Positions 1-8,946 of a stretch of DNA of 56,742 nt are shown here, one piece after another. Under the pieces are notes generated by a model. The model saw nothing but the letters and a program-made list of their open reading frames with translations, did not search any database and was not told the origin of the DNA. The stretch is from Peptococcaceae bacterium BRH_c4b. Its GTDB lineage: Bacteria > Bacillota > Desulfotomaculia > Desulfotomaculales > Desulfocucumaceae. The DNA lies in contig LADO01000052.1 in NCBI GenBank assembly GCA_000961595.1, forward strand, positions 1 to 56,742, written 5' to 3'. Made by a program: the position numbers and the translations under genes. Positions within the stretch are counted from its first letter, which is position 1. Each line of letters starts with the position of its first letter.

Positions 1-949
1 CCATGGAAGAAGGCATACAGTAGTGAATAACAAAGCGTATATCCGGTTTGTCTATACCCATGCCAAAGGCATTGGTGCAAACCACCACATCAATTCCGCC
101 CTGCAGGAAATCCTCCTGAACCCGGCTTCTCCCGGCGGGTTCCAGGCCGGCATGATAGGCTGCCGCGGTCATTTTTAGGTTGTTATTCACCCACTGGGCC
201 ACCCTTTCCGCTTCCTTTCTGGTGGCCACGTACACAAGGCCGCTTCCCCGGCGTCCGGACAACAGTCTTTGCAGCTCTTCCAGCTTGGCTCCGTCGCTGT
301 CAAAATTACCCGCGCTGTAATACAAGCTTGGCCTGTCGCTACCGCTGATAACCCTGTGCGCGCCGGGCATGCCCAGTTGTTCCAGGATATCCTTTTGCAC
401 GGCGGGCGTTGCGGTTGCGGTCAGGGCCAGTATTACCGGACTCCCCGGAATTTGTTCATAAAATTCCCGTATATATAAATAATCCGGTCGGAAATCATGC
501 CCCCAGTGGGAGATGCAGTGCGCCTCATCCACAGTTAACAGGGATACCTTCAGCCTGGCCAGTTGAGCCAGAAACATACGGCTTTTCAAACGTTCCGGGG
601 CAACGTATACAATTTTGTATTTTCCTCTGCCCATCTCTTCCAGGCGCTGCCTTTGTTCTTCAGGAGCAAGCTGGCTGCTGATGTAAGTGGCCTGACTCAG
701 ATTTTTGCCGTAGAGGGCATCCACCTGATCCTTCATCAGTGCCACCAGGGGGGATATAACCACAGCAATCCCCGGCAGCATAAAGGCAGGAAGCTGGAAA
801 CACAGTGATTTGCCCTGCCCCGTAGGCATTACCGCCAGTACGTTATTCCCGTCGAGTACCTTTTCCACAACTTCTTTCTGGCCCGGGCGAAAACAGGTAA
901 AGTTAAAATAGTGTTTCAATGCTTCTTCCGGTGAATATCGACTGCTCAA
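1..949 (-). CDS. recQ: ATP-dependent DNA helicase RecQ, N-terminal part (runs off the window)
   Basis: The minus strand from 949 reads without a stop to the window edge, about 316 residues. It shows the RecQ/SF2 helicase motifs in order: motif 0 FRPGQ near residue 18, Walker A TGQGKS near 40, DEAH box (TVDEAHCISHWGHDFRP) near 140, the TATA motif (ALTATAT) near 175, and motifs V-VI starting with CTNAFGMGIDKPDIR near the edge. RecQ unwinds DNA 3'-5' in recombination and repair in the cytoplasm. I chose the TTG start because GGAGGG lies 6-7 nt upstream; the nearby ATG at 970-972 is out of frame. The C-terminal zinc-binding, winged-helix and any HRDC domain lie outside the window, so completeness cannot be judged. 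The family call is firm; whether this is the long RecQ or a short RecQ-like form is open. Confidence 0.93.
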   Translation of the reverse strand, partial: MSSRYSPEEALKHYFNFTCFRPGQKEVVEKVLDGNNVLAVMPTGQGKSLCFQLPAFMLPGIAVVISPLVALMKDQVDALYGKNLSQATYISSQLAPEEQRQRLEEMGRGKYKIVYVAPERLKSRMFLAQLARLKVSLLTVDEAHCISHWGHDFRPDYLYIREFYEQIPGSPVILALTATATPAVQKDILEQLGMPGAHRVISGSDRPSLYYSAGNFDSDGAKLEELQRLLSGRRGSGLVYVATRKEAERVAQWVNNNLKMTAAAYHAGLEPAGRSRVQEDFLQGGIDVVVCTNAFGMGIDKPDIRFVIHYCMPSSM

Positions 950-1040
950 AACAGTCCCTCCAATTTGACATGAACTATTAAATGTTTAAATTTCTTCCAT
1001 TGTCCCCCTTTTCCTTTTTACAATCGACAATATGTTTCCA

Positions 1041-1063
1041 TAAAAAAAGGGGCTGCCGCCCCT
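1041..1063 (-). terminator. Intrinsic terminator upstream of recQ
   Basis: A perfect 6-bp stem (AGGGGC/GCCCCT, loop of 4) is followed on the minus strand by a run of seven T. It would end transcripts arriving from the cobalamin riboswitch side before they reach recQ. Confidence 0.7.
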
Positions 1064-1098
1064 CAGAACTATCGGTCCTTCACCCCGATCTAAGGAAA

Positions 1099-1149
1099 GG
1101 GGACACACCTCTCTTTGAAGCCTGGCTCTAGAGTCGGAGGAATGTCCCC
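1099..1149. repeat. REP-like palindromic repeat, copy A (51 bp)
   Basis: GGGGACA...TGTCCCC ends with an inner CCTC/GAGG pairing. It is nearly identical in length and sequence to the copy at 22378-22428, sharing the outer arms, a CCTCTCTTTG block and a GTCGGAGGAATG block. The right flank (AAATATTAxCCACTT) is also shared with the element near 18529-18600. The form resembles REP/RAYT-type extragenic palindromes. Confidence 0.75.
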
Positions 1150-1184
1150 AAATATTATCCACTTGGATAATTTCCTATCTCTAT

Positions 1185-1215
1185 AAAAAAAAGAATGGCA
1201 GGAAATCCTGCCATT
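1185..1215 (-). terminator. Intrinsic terminator, minus strand
   Basis: A perfect 10-bp stem (AATGGCAGGA/TCCTGCCATT, 2-nt loop) is followed on the minus strand by C and eight T. It is the second of three tandem terminators between the cobalamin riboswitch and recQ. Confidence 0.75.
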
Positions 1216-1248
1216 TAGCTCCCTTTTTGAGGAGGGAGAATGGGTTTA

Positions 1249-1283
1249 GAAAAAAATAAGCCGGCTTTAAGAAAAAGCCGGCT
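1249..1283 (-). terminator. Intrinsic terminator, probably the riboswitch expression platform
   Basis: A 10-bp stem AGCCGGCTTT/AAAGCCGGCT is followed on the minus strand by TATTTTTTT. It starts about 55 nt after the B12-box end of the cobalamin aptamer, the right place for a terminator-type platform. Confidence 0.75.
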
Positions 1284-1334
1284 TTATCGTCATGGTTCTG
1301 TTAAAAGAGCCACTTTGCCGGATTAACCTTTTCT

Positions 1335-1515
1335 CGGAAGGCACACCGCTACGTGAACAGGCAGGTTTCCTGACTTATGGCTCCCCGCCCGCCCCGCCTT
1401 CCCAGGCATACTGCCCAGTGGCTCTGGAGCGGCCGCGCCAAATACAGTGGCCGGACCGTCTGGGATTCTAACCCGGTTCCCTTTATCCCTGCTTACCAGG
1501 GACCTGAACACAAAA
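1335..1515 (-). ncRNA. Cobalamin riboswitch aptamer (orphan)
   Basis: The minus strand shows the hallmark blocks of the adenosylcobalamin riboswitch in order: GGGAACCGGGTTAGAATCCC near 1475, then GACGGTCCGGCCACTGTA near 1450, then a GC-rich variable arm, then the B12 box AGTCAGGAAACCTGCC at 1360-1375. The family binds cobalamin and turns off downstream genes by a terminator or by hiding the RBS. Here a terminator follows, but no cobalamin-related gene does; the next gene on that strand is recQ, behind two further terminators. The 62-codon ORF that overlaps the element is not coding. Confidence 0.88.
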
Positions 1516-1658
1516 TATATTCAGTTTTGTAAATTGCAATAACACTTTACCACGAATATGAAACCCTGTCCACTATTTTCAACACAATCTTAAACACGGG
1601 AAATATTGAGACTACATATCATCAGCACCATTGCCGGCCAGCGCCGGGAATAACAGAG

Positions 1659-3902
1659 CTATAATTTCAGCATTCTCACCAGCATGGTAGCGGCCTCACC
1701 CCTGGTGACCATTTTGGCCGGAGCGAATTTACCGCTTTCGGCGGGCATGATGCCAAGACCTACCACAGCGGCTACATAACCGCGATAATCCTTGGGCACG
1801 GAGGTGGCGTCCCCCACGGACAGATTAAACAGTTCCGGCAGCCTGGCCAGCTTACCGTAGCCCTTGGCGTTAATCAGCAATCGCGCCATCTGCAGCCTGT
1901 TAACGCCGCCCTCCGGATTGAAAGACATCCCTTTTTCCAGAATGCCTGTGGCCAGGGCTAAATCCATATATTGTTTATACCACGCCTCGCCGGCAGCGGG
2001 AGCATCGCCGTAATAACCCCGTTTGTCAGCTTTCACCAGCATAGCCACCAGTTCGGCCACGGTAACCGTCTCACCGGGGCGGAATTTGCCCCCGTCCCCG
2101 CTGACAATCCCTTCGGAGGCCAGCAGCAGGATATCCTGCTCGGCGGGAGTGCCGGAAATATCGCTGAAGGCTTTATCCTTCTTGATCACCGGCTTGCCGC
2201 TGTAGTCTATTTCCGTGCCGGTTGCAGCATCATACATGATGTCGTACCCCCCCGGAACATAATAGACAAGATAGAATTTATTTTCATCTTCGCCTCCCCT
2301 GTCCCAGGGACTGTCCATCATAGAATATGTTTTCTTGATCGGGTGCTCAACAAGATACTTTTGGTTAATGGTTTGAACATCCATTACCTTTTCCGGGCCG
2401 GAAAACCGGGTATCCAGCCAACTCATATCATAACTGCTAACCTCGCCGGTAGTGGAATCAACCCGGACCCTGAAACCGTTTTCCGGGTAAACTATACCGT
2501 TGACCAGCCTGGCGTAATTAAACCAAAAGCTGCGGGCAAGGGGAGACTTGCTAAATTTTACCCACGGGCCAATTTCCGGGTCCACATCCCTCAGTATCAC
2601 TTGTCCGGCTTTGCCCGGCTGCAGTCTGCTAATGGTGTCCAGGGCGATTCTCTCCGCCTGTTCCCGGCTGAACTTAACCTGAGGTTCCTTATAATATTCC
2701 ATCTCATCGTAATTATTTTTATTGAACGATAACAGTTCCCCGTTAAAGGCATTGACCTCGATACTCATATTGTTCTTCTTTTCTTTGTCCTCGTAGGAAA
2801 ACCTCCAGAGCCTCAGGCCGGGGACATCATACTTCCGATCCAGATTCTTGGCAGTCAGTGTAAACCCATCAGGAACCTTAACGGCAGCCTCCGCCTTTTT
2901 TTGGGCTCCGTCAGCCGACAGCATTCCCTTCATCTCCTGCACGGCCCTGTTCTCCTCAGGAGTCATGACTTTTTGTACTGAGGACAGGCTTAACTTCATC
3001 CCCATATCACCACCGCCCCCGCCATATTCATCCAGCATAAAATACTTTTCCCGGGGGTCATATAGTTCACCGCTAAAGGCATCAATAATAAAGCGTCCCG
3101 GCGGTTTGGGGCGGTATACCAGTTTCAGCGGCCCGGCCTGATCTGGATCATCCCCCAGGCGGGGCATAAAATAGGTCAGCTCGAACCCGCCCTTGTCCAT
3201 AAATATTTCCCTGGCTTTGCCTTCGGAAATACTTCCCTGCGAGGAGGGCAGTACCAGAGAATCGTCCCAGTTACTATTAAATCTGACTACTTCCCCGTTC
3301 TCACCGTTAACCGCCACATTAATCCCCTGGCTAGCCACCGGAATGCCACTGTAAGTGCGCGTAAAATTAAAATTGTATTCCACCGGGTAGTCCCTGTCCC
3401 TGAAAACAGTAACCTCGTATGGTGGAGGCGGGGACAGCACCGTTTGCCCGAATTTTTCAGGGAGCATTTTGGCAGCCTGTTTTTTTGCTATTTCCAGCGA
3501 CTGTTCCCTGGTGTATCTGGGCAGCCCGGTGTAATGACCCGGTGTATAGCTCCGGTAGTAATCAATGTTTGTGATCTCCCCGCTGTCTGAGCTGACGGAT
3601 ACGTTAAAATTTCCCTCGGGCGATTTGGTTGAATACCAGCGCAGGTTCCAGTAGCCTTTACCGTTGGCTTCGTTGTAATCAGAGCTGAATTTATCCAGGC
3701 CGGTGGGGATATCCAGTTTCCCTTTGGCAATCTCTATGGCCTTCTCCAGGGAAACCCCCGTCTGAGCCTGCGGTGCCGGCTTAACCTCTCCTGCGGCCTG
3801 CTTTTCGGCCGCCAAGGCCGGAGCCGTTGCCATAAAAGGAGATACCATAAACAACAAGGTCATACCCATCACCAAAATCTTTTTTACAACCTTTTTTTTC
3901 AA
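1659..3902 (-). CDS. Secreted YcdB/YcdC-repeat protein with three C-terminal SLH domains
   Basis: 747 residues. The N-terminus is a clear Sec signal peptide: a lysine-rich start, a hydrophobic core and an APALAA cleavage-type site near 32. The body holds repeated PepSY-like/YcdB units, seen in recurring phrases such as a tyrosine-rich strand followed by GEVxSxD (near 90, 205, 380 and 490). Residues 578-747 form three S-layer homology repeats (AFSDISG, then two more), which attach proteins to secondary cell-wall polymer. The protein is therefore probably displayed on the cell surface; no catalytic motif is evident and its role is unknown. The start is TTG with GGGGAGG about 8 nt upstream. It stands alone, between the riboswitch and the ubiD-like gene. 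Confidence 0.88.
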   Translation of the reverse strand: MKKKVVKKILVMGMTLLFMVSPFMATAPALAAEKQAAGEVKPAPQAQTGVSLEKAIEIAKGKLDIPTGLDKFSSDYNEANGKGYWNLRWYSTKSPEGNFNVSVSSDSGEITNIDYYRSYTPGHYTGLPRYTREQSLEIAKKQAAKMLPEKFGQTVLSPPPPYEVTVFRDRDYPVEYNFNFTRTYSGIPVASQGINVAVNGENGEVVRFNSNWDDSLVLPSSQGSISEGKAREIFMDKGGFELTYFMPRLGDDPDQAGPLKLVYRPKPPGRFIIDAFSGELYDPREKYFMLDEYGGGGGDMGMKLSLSSVQKVMTPEENRAVQEMKGMLSADGAQKKAEAAVKVPDGFTLTAKNLDRKYDVPGLRLWRFSYEDKEKKNNMSIEVNAFNGELLSFNKNNYDEMEYYKEPQVKFSREQAERIALDTISRLQPGKAGQVILRDVDPEIGPWVKFSKSPLARSFWFNYARLVNGIVYPENGFRVRVDSTTGEVSSYDMSWLDTRFSGPEKVMDVQTINQKYLVEHPIKKTYSMMDSPWDRGGEDENKFYLVYYVPGGYDIMYDAATGTEIDYSGKPVIKKDKAFSDISGTPAEQDILLLASEGIVSGDGGKFRPGETVTVAELVAMLVKADKRGYYGDAPAAGEAWYKQYMDLALATGILEKGMSFNPEGGVNRLQMARLLINAKGYGKLARLPELFNLSVGDATSVPKDYRGYVAAVVGLGIMPAESGKFAPAKMVTRGEAATMLVRMLKL

Positions 3903-4050
3903 TTACCCTGCCTCCCCGCTCAGTATTTACTACACCTGAGGACGCAGTTAAATGTGTAAAAGTTCCAGAAAAAAATGCTTATTAAAAAATATACTCCTGG
4001 GTGCGACAGGGGCAAGGGAGATCTTTCTTTGCATCGCATCCCAAAAGTGC

Positions 4051-5883
4051 TTAGATAATCCCATGCAAGCTGCCGCCTTTAGCGCCGAGCCGGTCTACCC
4101 GCCGGGAAACCTCGGGGGATTCAACCAGGGGTGGAGCATGGTGGGGTTTCAGCCGGGCATCGATAATCAGTGGCCCCTTGCAGCCCCAGTGTTTGTGGTC
4201 GGTGAAGCTGTCCACGCCATACACGTCATGGGAGGGGTTGGAACGGGTAAAAGTGACCCAGAGAAAATTGTTTATATGACGGGCGGCAAATTCGCTGTCT
4301 TCGGTGAGCACGATCAGGGCAATATCGTCCGGACAGCCGGCCTTCCCCAGGTAATCGGCCAGGAGCAGGGCGTCTTTTTCACCGGCTTCAGCATCCGGGC
4401 GGGCAAGCGTACTGATTATAACCACGCCGGGCAGAGCCAGGGCCGGTCGCTTAAAACCATCCGGCAATCGAAGCCGATCGTCCAGGGTTCGAGCCAGGTT
4501 ACGCTTCGGCTCTCCGGCCGCAGCCACTATCAGTTTGGAACCCCGGTTAAAGCCGGTGCCCGAGTAGTCCAGGGTATCAATGGTGGTCCGGGTCTGGAAG
4601 TGCAGATCGCGCCGCCAGTCGACCCGTTCCAGCACATGGGTGAAATATGTCTGGATATCGTACACATCCAAATCCGGGCGGTCTTCCAGGGCGGTAATAA
4701 ACAGGTATTTGGCCAGTGAGCAGGGGCCAAATCCCAGGATGGCATTGGCCAGGGTCAGTATTTCCCTCGGTTCCCGGGGCGCATAGGGCACATACCTTTC
4801 CCGGCCCACAGCCAGGAGCAGGGGATGCACACCGGCTGCGTCCACGGCATGGAGGGCTTCTACGCCAGGGATGGAGGTAGGAACCACCGGATTGGTTATT
4901 TCATGAACCAGTTTCCCGAAAACGGTGTCTTCCTGGGGTGGCCTTCCCACCACCGTAAAGGGCCAGACAGCGTCTTTCCGGTGATAGACGTGTTCCACGT
5001 TCAAGTAGGGGAATTCATGGCGCAGGGAATAGTAGCCCAGATGATCTCCGAACGGCCCCTCGGGCTTGGTTTTTCCAGGAGACACAGTGCCGGTGATGCA
5101 GAAGTCGGCATCCGTGGAGATGGCGTACCCGTTGCGATAGGTGTATCGAAAGCGCCGCCCGGCAAGGAGACCGGCAAATGCCACTTCCGGCATGAACTCC
5201 GGCAGGGGCATGATTGCCGCCAGGGTGTGGCTGGGCAGCCCGCCGACGAAAATGCTGACTTTCAGGGGTTCGCCATTTTCGAGGGCAGTGGTATGATGAA
5301 TACCGATATCCCGGCGGATCTGGTAGTGAAGGCCGATCTCTTTGTCCTTTATGTACTGGTTACCGGCCAGTTGGACCCGGTACATGCCCAGATTGGAATG
5401 CATGATGCCCGGTTTCATGGGATCTTCGGAATAGACCTGGGGCAGGAGAATAAATGGTCCCCCATCATCGGGCCAACATTTGACCTGGGGCAGCTGACCG
5501 ATTGTGGTTTCACCGGCCAGGACCGGCCCGGAACTCACCTTCTGAGGCAGAATCTTTAACCCGGCCATCGATAGTCCGGCATATTCCCAAGGCCGCCGGA
5601 CAGCCGCCATTGGATTGGCCGGAATTTGCATAATCCGCAGCACCTTCTCCAGGGTGAACCGAAAGATGAACCGGGCCCGGTCCATAGTGCCGTACAGGTT
5701 AGAAACAGCCGGAAACGGACTGCCTTTCACCCGTTCGAACAGGATAGCCGGCCCCCCGGCTTGATACACCCGGCGGTGGATTTCGGCCATCTCCAGGTTC
5801 GGGTCGATTTCCTCCCGCACCCGCACCAGGTGGCCATGTTTTTCCAGGTCCAGCATACATTCTTTCATACTTTTATATATCAT
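4051..5883 (-). CDS. UbiD-family prenyl-FMN-dependent decarboxylase
   Basis: 610 residues from the ATG at 5883, which has GAGGAG about 10 nt upstream; the open frame extends further upstream to 6144 but that stretch looks noncoding. The UbiD fold signature is present: an NxGMYR segment near 164 of the prFMN/metal site and the active-site segment EGPFGDHLGYY at 275-285 with its Arg/Glu/Asp network. UbiD enzymes reversibly decarboxylate aromatic or alpha,beta-unsaturated acids using prenylated FMN made by UbiX. The long form (about 600 residues) is typical of the group often annotated as menaquinone-biosynthesis decarboxylase, but aromatic-acid decarboxylases of anaerobes have similar size. No ubiX and no menaquinone gene is next to it, so the substrate is undetermined. 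Confidence 0.88.
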   Translation of the reverse strand: MIYKSMKECMLDLEKHGHLVRVREEIDPNLEMAEIHRRVYQAGGPAILFERVKGSPFPAVSNLYGTMDRARFIFRFTLEKVLRIMQIPANPMAAVRRPWEYAGLSMAGLKILPQKVSSGPVLAGETTIGQLPQVKCWPDDGGPFILLPQVYSEDPMKPGIMHSNLGMYRVQLAGNQYIKDKEIGLHYQIRRDIGIHHTTALENGEPLKVSIFVGGLPSHTLAAIMPLPEFMPEVAFAGLLAGRRFRYTYRNGYAISTDADFCITGTVSPGKTKPEGPFGDHLGYYSLRHEFPYLNVEHVYHRKDAVWPFTVVGRPPQEDTVFGKLVHEITNPVVPTSIPGVEALHAVDAAGVHPLLLAVGRERYVPYAPREPREILTLANAILGFGPCSLAKYLFITALEDRPDLDVYDIQTYFTHVLERVDWRRDLHFQTRTTIDTLDYSGTGFNRGSKLIVAAAGEPKRNLARTLDDRLRLPDGFKRPALALPGVVIISTLARPDAEAGEKDALLLADYLGKAGCPDDIALIVLTEDSEFAARHINNFLWVTFTRSNPSHDVYGVDSFTDHKHWGCKGPLIIDARLKPHHAPPLVESPEVSRRVDRLGAKGGSLHGII

Positions 5884-6019
5884 CGTGGTTCCGCTCCTCA
5901 AGAAAATGCAGGCGATTTTTTTAACAAAATAAAGAATATGAATATATATTGTCCCCAAACACCGTAGGGGTTTACTTCTCCGGCAGGCGACGTTTATTCT
6001 CACCTTTTTCATAAATATA

Positions 6020-6049
6020 GTGCGACACAAGAACCGTCCCCTGTCGCAC
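6020..6049. repeat. Palindromic intergenic repeat (GTGCGACA...TGTCGCAC)
   Basis: 8-bp perfect arms flank a core containing AAGAACCGTCCCC. It sits directly after the oppF stop codon. It belongs to the same general class of short extragenic palindromes as the GGGGACA repeats of this window but is a different sequence family. Confidence 0.65.
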
Positions 6050-6050
6050 C

Positions 6051-7010
6051 TCAACCTATCCTGTGGCAGGCCACAAAATGATTGGCACCAATTTCCCTGG
6101 ATACCGGCGTCTCCTGGTTGCATTCTTTCATCGCCTGCGGGCAACGTGTAACAAAGGCGCAGCCTGATGGCGTATTAACCGGGCTCGGTACATCACCTGC
6201 CAGGATAATGCGCCTGCGCTCCGCCTCGATATCCGGATCGGCTACCGGTATTGAGGATAGCAGGGCCTGGGTGTATGGGTGCAGCGGGTTTTCATAAAGA
6301 TCCTCGCTGCCCGCCAGTTCCACCACCTTGCCCAGATACATCACCGCCACCCGGCTGCTAATATGCCTGACCATAGACAGATCGTGGGCAATAAACATAT
6401 AAGTCAGTCCCAGCCTCTCCTGCAGTTCCTCCAGCAGGTTTACCACCTGGGCCTGGATGGACACATCCAGTGCGGAAATGGGTTCGTCGCATATGATAAA
6501 CTCCGGATCCACGGCCAGTGCCCGGGCTATACCGATGCGCTGCCGCTGGCCGCCGCTGAATTCATGGGGAAAGCGCCCGGCATGGTCGACATTCAGGCCC
6601 ACCAGCCTTAACAGCTCCATAATCCTCTCCCGGCGTTGGGAGCCCCTGGCAATCCGATGAATATCCAGCGCCTCACCTATTATTTCTCCCACAGTCAGGC
6701 GGGGATTTAACGAAGCGTAGGGATCCTGAAAGATCATCTGCATGCGCCTGAAAAGGCTCTTCTTATTCTGTCCGGAGGCTTTATGGACATCCAGCCCGTC
6801 AAAAAGCACATTCCCCGCTGTAGGCCGGTACAGACGAACCACAGACCTGCCCAGGGTTGTTTTGCCGCAGCCGCTCTCCCCCACCACGCCCAGGGTTTCC
6901 CCCTGGTAAATATGCATAGATACATCATTGACTGCTTTTAATATCTGGTTTCTGCCCACCCTGAAATATTTTTTAAGATTTACAACCTCGACCAGCTTTT
7001 TTATAATCAG
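6051..7010 (-). CDS. Oligopeptide/dipeptide ABC transporter ATP-binding protein, OppF/DppF type
   Basis: About 319 residues. It carries Walker A GESGCGKTT, the Q-loop (MIFQDPYASLNP), the ABC signature FSGGQRQRIGIA, Walker B (FIICDEPISALD) and the switch His (FIAHDL). The C-terminal oligo_HPY extension has its GCAFVTRCP-type cysteine motif. It energises the importer with the neighbouring ATPase. The reading frame has no ATG, GTG or TTG at the expected place. The homologous part starts at LVEVVNLKKYF, and a CTG at 7010 overlaps the oppD stop with GGGGGCGG just upstream; I use it provisionally. The open frame itself continues upstream to 7145 inside oppD. Confidence 0.9.
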   Translation of the reverse strand: MIIKKLVEVVNLKKYFRVGRNQILKAVNDVSMHIYQGETLGVVGESGCGKTTLGRSVVRLYRPTAGNVLFDGLDVHKASGQNKKSLFRRMQMIFQDPYASLNPRLTVGEIIGEALDIHRIARGSQRRERIMELLRLVGLNVDHAGRFPHEFSGGQRQRIGIARALAVDPEFIICDEPISALDVSIQAQVVNLLEELQERLGLTYMFIAHDLSMVRHISSRVAVMYLGKVVELAGSEDLYENPLHPYTQALLSSIPVADPDIEAERRRIILAGDVPSPVNTPSGCAFVTRCPQAMKECNQETPVSREIGANHFVACHRIG

Positions 7011-8002
7011 ACATCCGCCCCCTTTACCGCATACTGGTGGGTCAGCCAGCAACTCACCCGGTGAGTGTCGGATAACTGTGCAATACCAGGTTGCACCTCC
7101 CGGCAAACCAGCATGGCCCGGTCGCAGCGGGGCCAGAAGGCGCAACCCCGGGGTGGATTAAGCAAATCAGGCGGTCGCCCGGCGATAGGGCTTAATTTAT
7201 TCCTTATCTCGCGGCCTGTTCTTGGCACTGAGGCTAGCAGCCCGCGAGTGTATGGATGCTGATGCTGATAAAATATCTCCCTGGTGGCGCCGCTTTCCAC
7301 CACCATGCCCGCATACATAACTATGACCCTGGAGGCGAATCCCGCCACCACGCCCAGGTCGTGGGTGATAATAATTATTGCCGTTCCCAGCCTCCCCTTT
7401 AATTCCATAATCAGCTCCAGAATCTGCGCCTGAATAGTAACGTCCAGGGCGGTGGTGGGCTCGTCCGCAATCAGCAGCCTGGGATTGCAGGCCAGGGCCA
7501 TGGCGATCATCGCCCTCTGCCGCATGCCCCCGCTAAACTGGTGGGGATACTGGGCATACCTTTGCTCTGGACCGGACATTCCTACCAGGCCCAACATCTC
7601 TACGGCCCTCTGTTTTCTTTCCTTTGTGTTTAGATTGCTGTGTTTTTTCAGCATCTCTTCTATCTGCGGGCCTACTTTCATAGTGGGGTTGAGGGATGTC
7701 ATGGGATCCTGGAAAACCATGCCGATATCCCGGCCCCGGATGTTTTCTATCTCCCTTTCGCTTCTTGACAGCAAATCCTGTCCGGCAAACAGTATTTTAC
7801 CCGCTACATAACGTCCCGGCGGAGATGGTATAAGTTTCATGATGGACTGGGCGGTGACGCTTTTGCCGCAGCCCGACTCTCCCACGATGGCCAGGGTTTC
7901 ACCTGGCGCCAGGTCGAAACTGACGCCCCGGACTGCCTGTACCTCTCCGGCAAAGGTTGTGAAATGTACCTGCAAATTATTGACTGACAGTAGTTGTTCC
8001 AC
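7007..8002 (-). CDS. Oligopeptide/dipeptide ABC transporter ATP-binding protein, OppD/DppD type
   Basis: 331 residues from a GTG start with GGGGGG about 7 nt upstream. The motifs are Walker A GESGCGKSVTAQ, the Q-loop MVFQDPMTSLNP, the signature FSGGMRQRAMIA, Walker B LLIADEPTTALD and the switch His IITHDLG, followed by the oligo_HPY domain with GCAFWPRCD. It pairs with the OppF-type ATPase, whose coding region overlaps its stop codon, so the two are probably translationally coupled. It starts 11 nt after the oppC stop. Confidence 0.93.
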   Translation of the reverse strand: MEQLLSVNNLQVHFTTFAGEVQAVRGVSFDLAPGETLAIVGESGCGKSVTAQSIMKLIPSPPGRYVAGKILFAGQDLLSRSEREIENIRGRDIGMVFQDPMTSLNPTMKVGPQIEEMLKKHSNLNTKERKQRAVEMLGLVGMSGPEQRYAQYPHQFSGGMRQRAMIAMALACNPRLLIADEPTTALDVTIQAQILELIMELKGRLGTAIIIITHDLGVVAGFASRVIVMYAGMVVESGATREIFYQHQHPYTRGLLASVPRTGREIRNKLSPIAGRPPDLLNPPRGCAFWPRCDRAMLVCREVQPGIAQLSDTHRVSCWLTHQYAVKGADV

Positions 8003-8013
8003 TACCGACCCCC

Positions 8014-8946
8014 CTAACGGCGCAGACGGGGGTCCAGCGCATCGCGCAGGCCGTCTCCTACAAAATTGAAAGCCAACATGGTAATACTGATAAACAGGGC
8101 CGGAAAAAACAACTGCCAGGGATAATTGCGCAAACCCTGAATACCGTCACTGGCCAGCACGCCCCAGCTGGCCATAGGCGCGGAAACCCCGAGACCCAGG
8201 AAGCTTAAAAAAGCTTCGGTAAAAATAGCCTCGGGTACCAGCAGGGTCATACTTACGATAATGGGGCCCATGGTATTGGGGATCAGGTGGCGCAGCAGTA
8301 TCCGCCAGGTGCCCGCGCCCAGCAGGCGGGCGGCATATATGTACTCCTGCTCCTTCAGGACCAGCACCTGCCCCCGGACTATCCTGGCCATGTTTTGCCA
8401 GTATACTATGCCCAGGGCTATGAAAATGGACTTTAGCCCCGGCTCCAGAAGCACCATGAGCAAAATGACATAAAGCAAAAAAGGTATGCTGTAAATCACT
8501 TCAACGAAGCGCATCATGATCTCGTCCACCCGACCGCCCAGGTAACCGGAAATACCCCCGTACAGCACTCCAATGACCATGCAGATGACACTGGTCAGTA
8601 GCCCGATAGTCAGGGATATCCGGGCGCCGTACCACACCCTGGCAAACAGATCCCTGCCCAGGGCATCGGTTCCGAACCAGTAGCTGCCGCCGGGAGGCTG
8701 ATTTACCATCAGCAAATCCTGTTCTTCATAACTATGAGCGGACAGGTGCGGCCCCACCAGGGCCAGCAGCGCCAGCAGTACGATAATAATAATTCCTGTC
8801 ATAGCCAGTTTATTCTGTTTTAAACGCAGCCAGACATTCTGCCGGTAGCCTACGGACGGGCATAATGTTTCCTCTGCCGGCTGTCCGTCGTGCTCCAGCC
8901 GTTTAAACATTTGCGGGCTGATTTCCATACTCATGCGGCTACACAT
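8014..8946 (-). CDS. Oligopeptide/dipeptide ABC transporter permease, OppC/DppC type
   Basis: 310 residues with an N-terminal cytoplasmic segment, a first membrane helix (MTGIIIIVLLALLALVGP) and a five-helix BPD_transp_1 domain. The EAA coupling loop is EYIYAARLLGAGTWRILLRHLIPN, which contacts the ATPases. The family's periplasm-facing phrase GTDALGRDLFARVWYGAR is also present. The ATG at 8946 overlaps the oppB stop by 8 nt, as expected in a tight operon; in-frame ATGs at codons 5 and 7 are alternatives. Confidence 0.93.
   Translation of the reverse strand: MCSRMSMEISPQMFKRLEHDGQPAEETLCPSVGYRQNVWLRLKQNKLAMTGIIIIVLLALLALVGPHLSAHSYEEQDLLMVNQPPGGSYWFGTDALGRDLFARVWYGARISLTIGLLTSVICMVIGVLYGGISGYLGGRVDEIMMRFVEVIYSIPFLLYVILLMVLLEPGLKSIFIALGIVYWQNMARIVRGQVLVLKEQEYIYAARLLGAGTWRILLRHLIPNTMGPIIVSMTLLVPEAIFTEAFLSFLGLGVSAPMASWGVLASDGIQGLRNYPWQLFFPALFISITMLAFNFVGDGLRDALDPRLRR

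Noticed and set aside
1323-1511. 62-codon minus-strand ORF
   Set aside because: It coincides with the cobalamin riboswitch aptamer and has no protein-family features; the RNA signal explains the sequence.
5884-6144. N-terminal extension of the UbiD-like protein
   Set aside because: The extra 87 residues are low-quality translation across a REP palindrome and into the oppF end; a good RBS and the family N-terminus occur at 5883.
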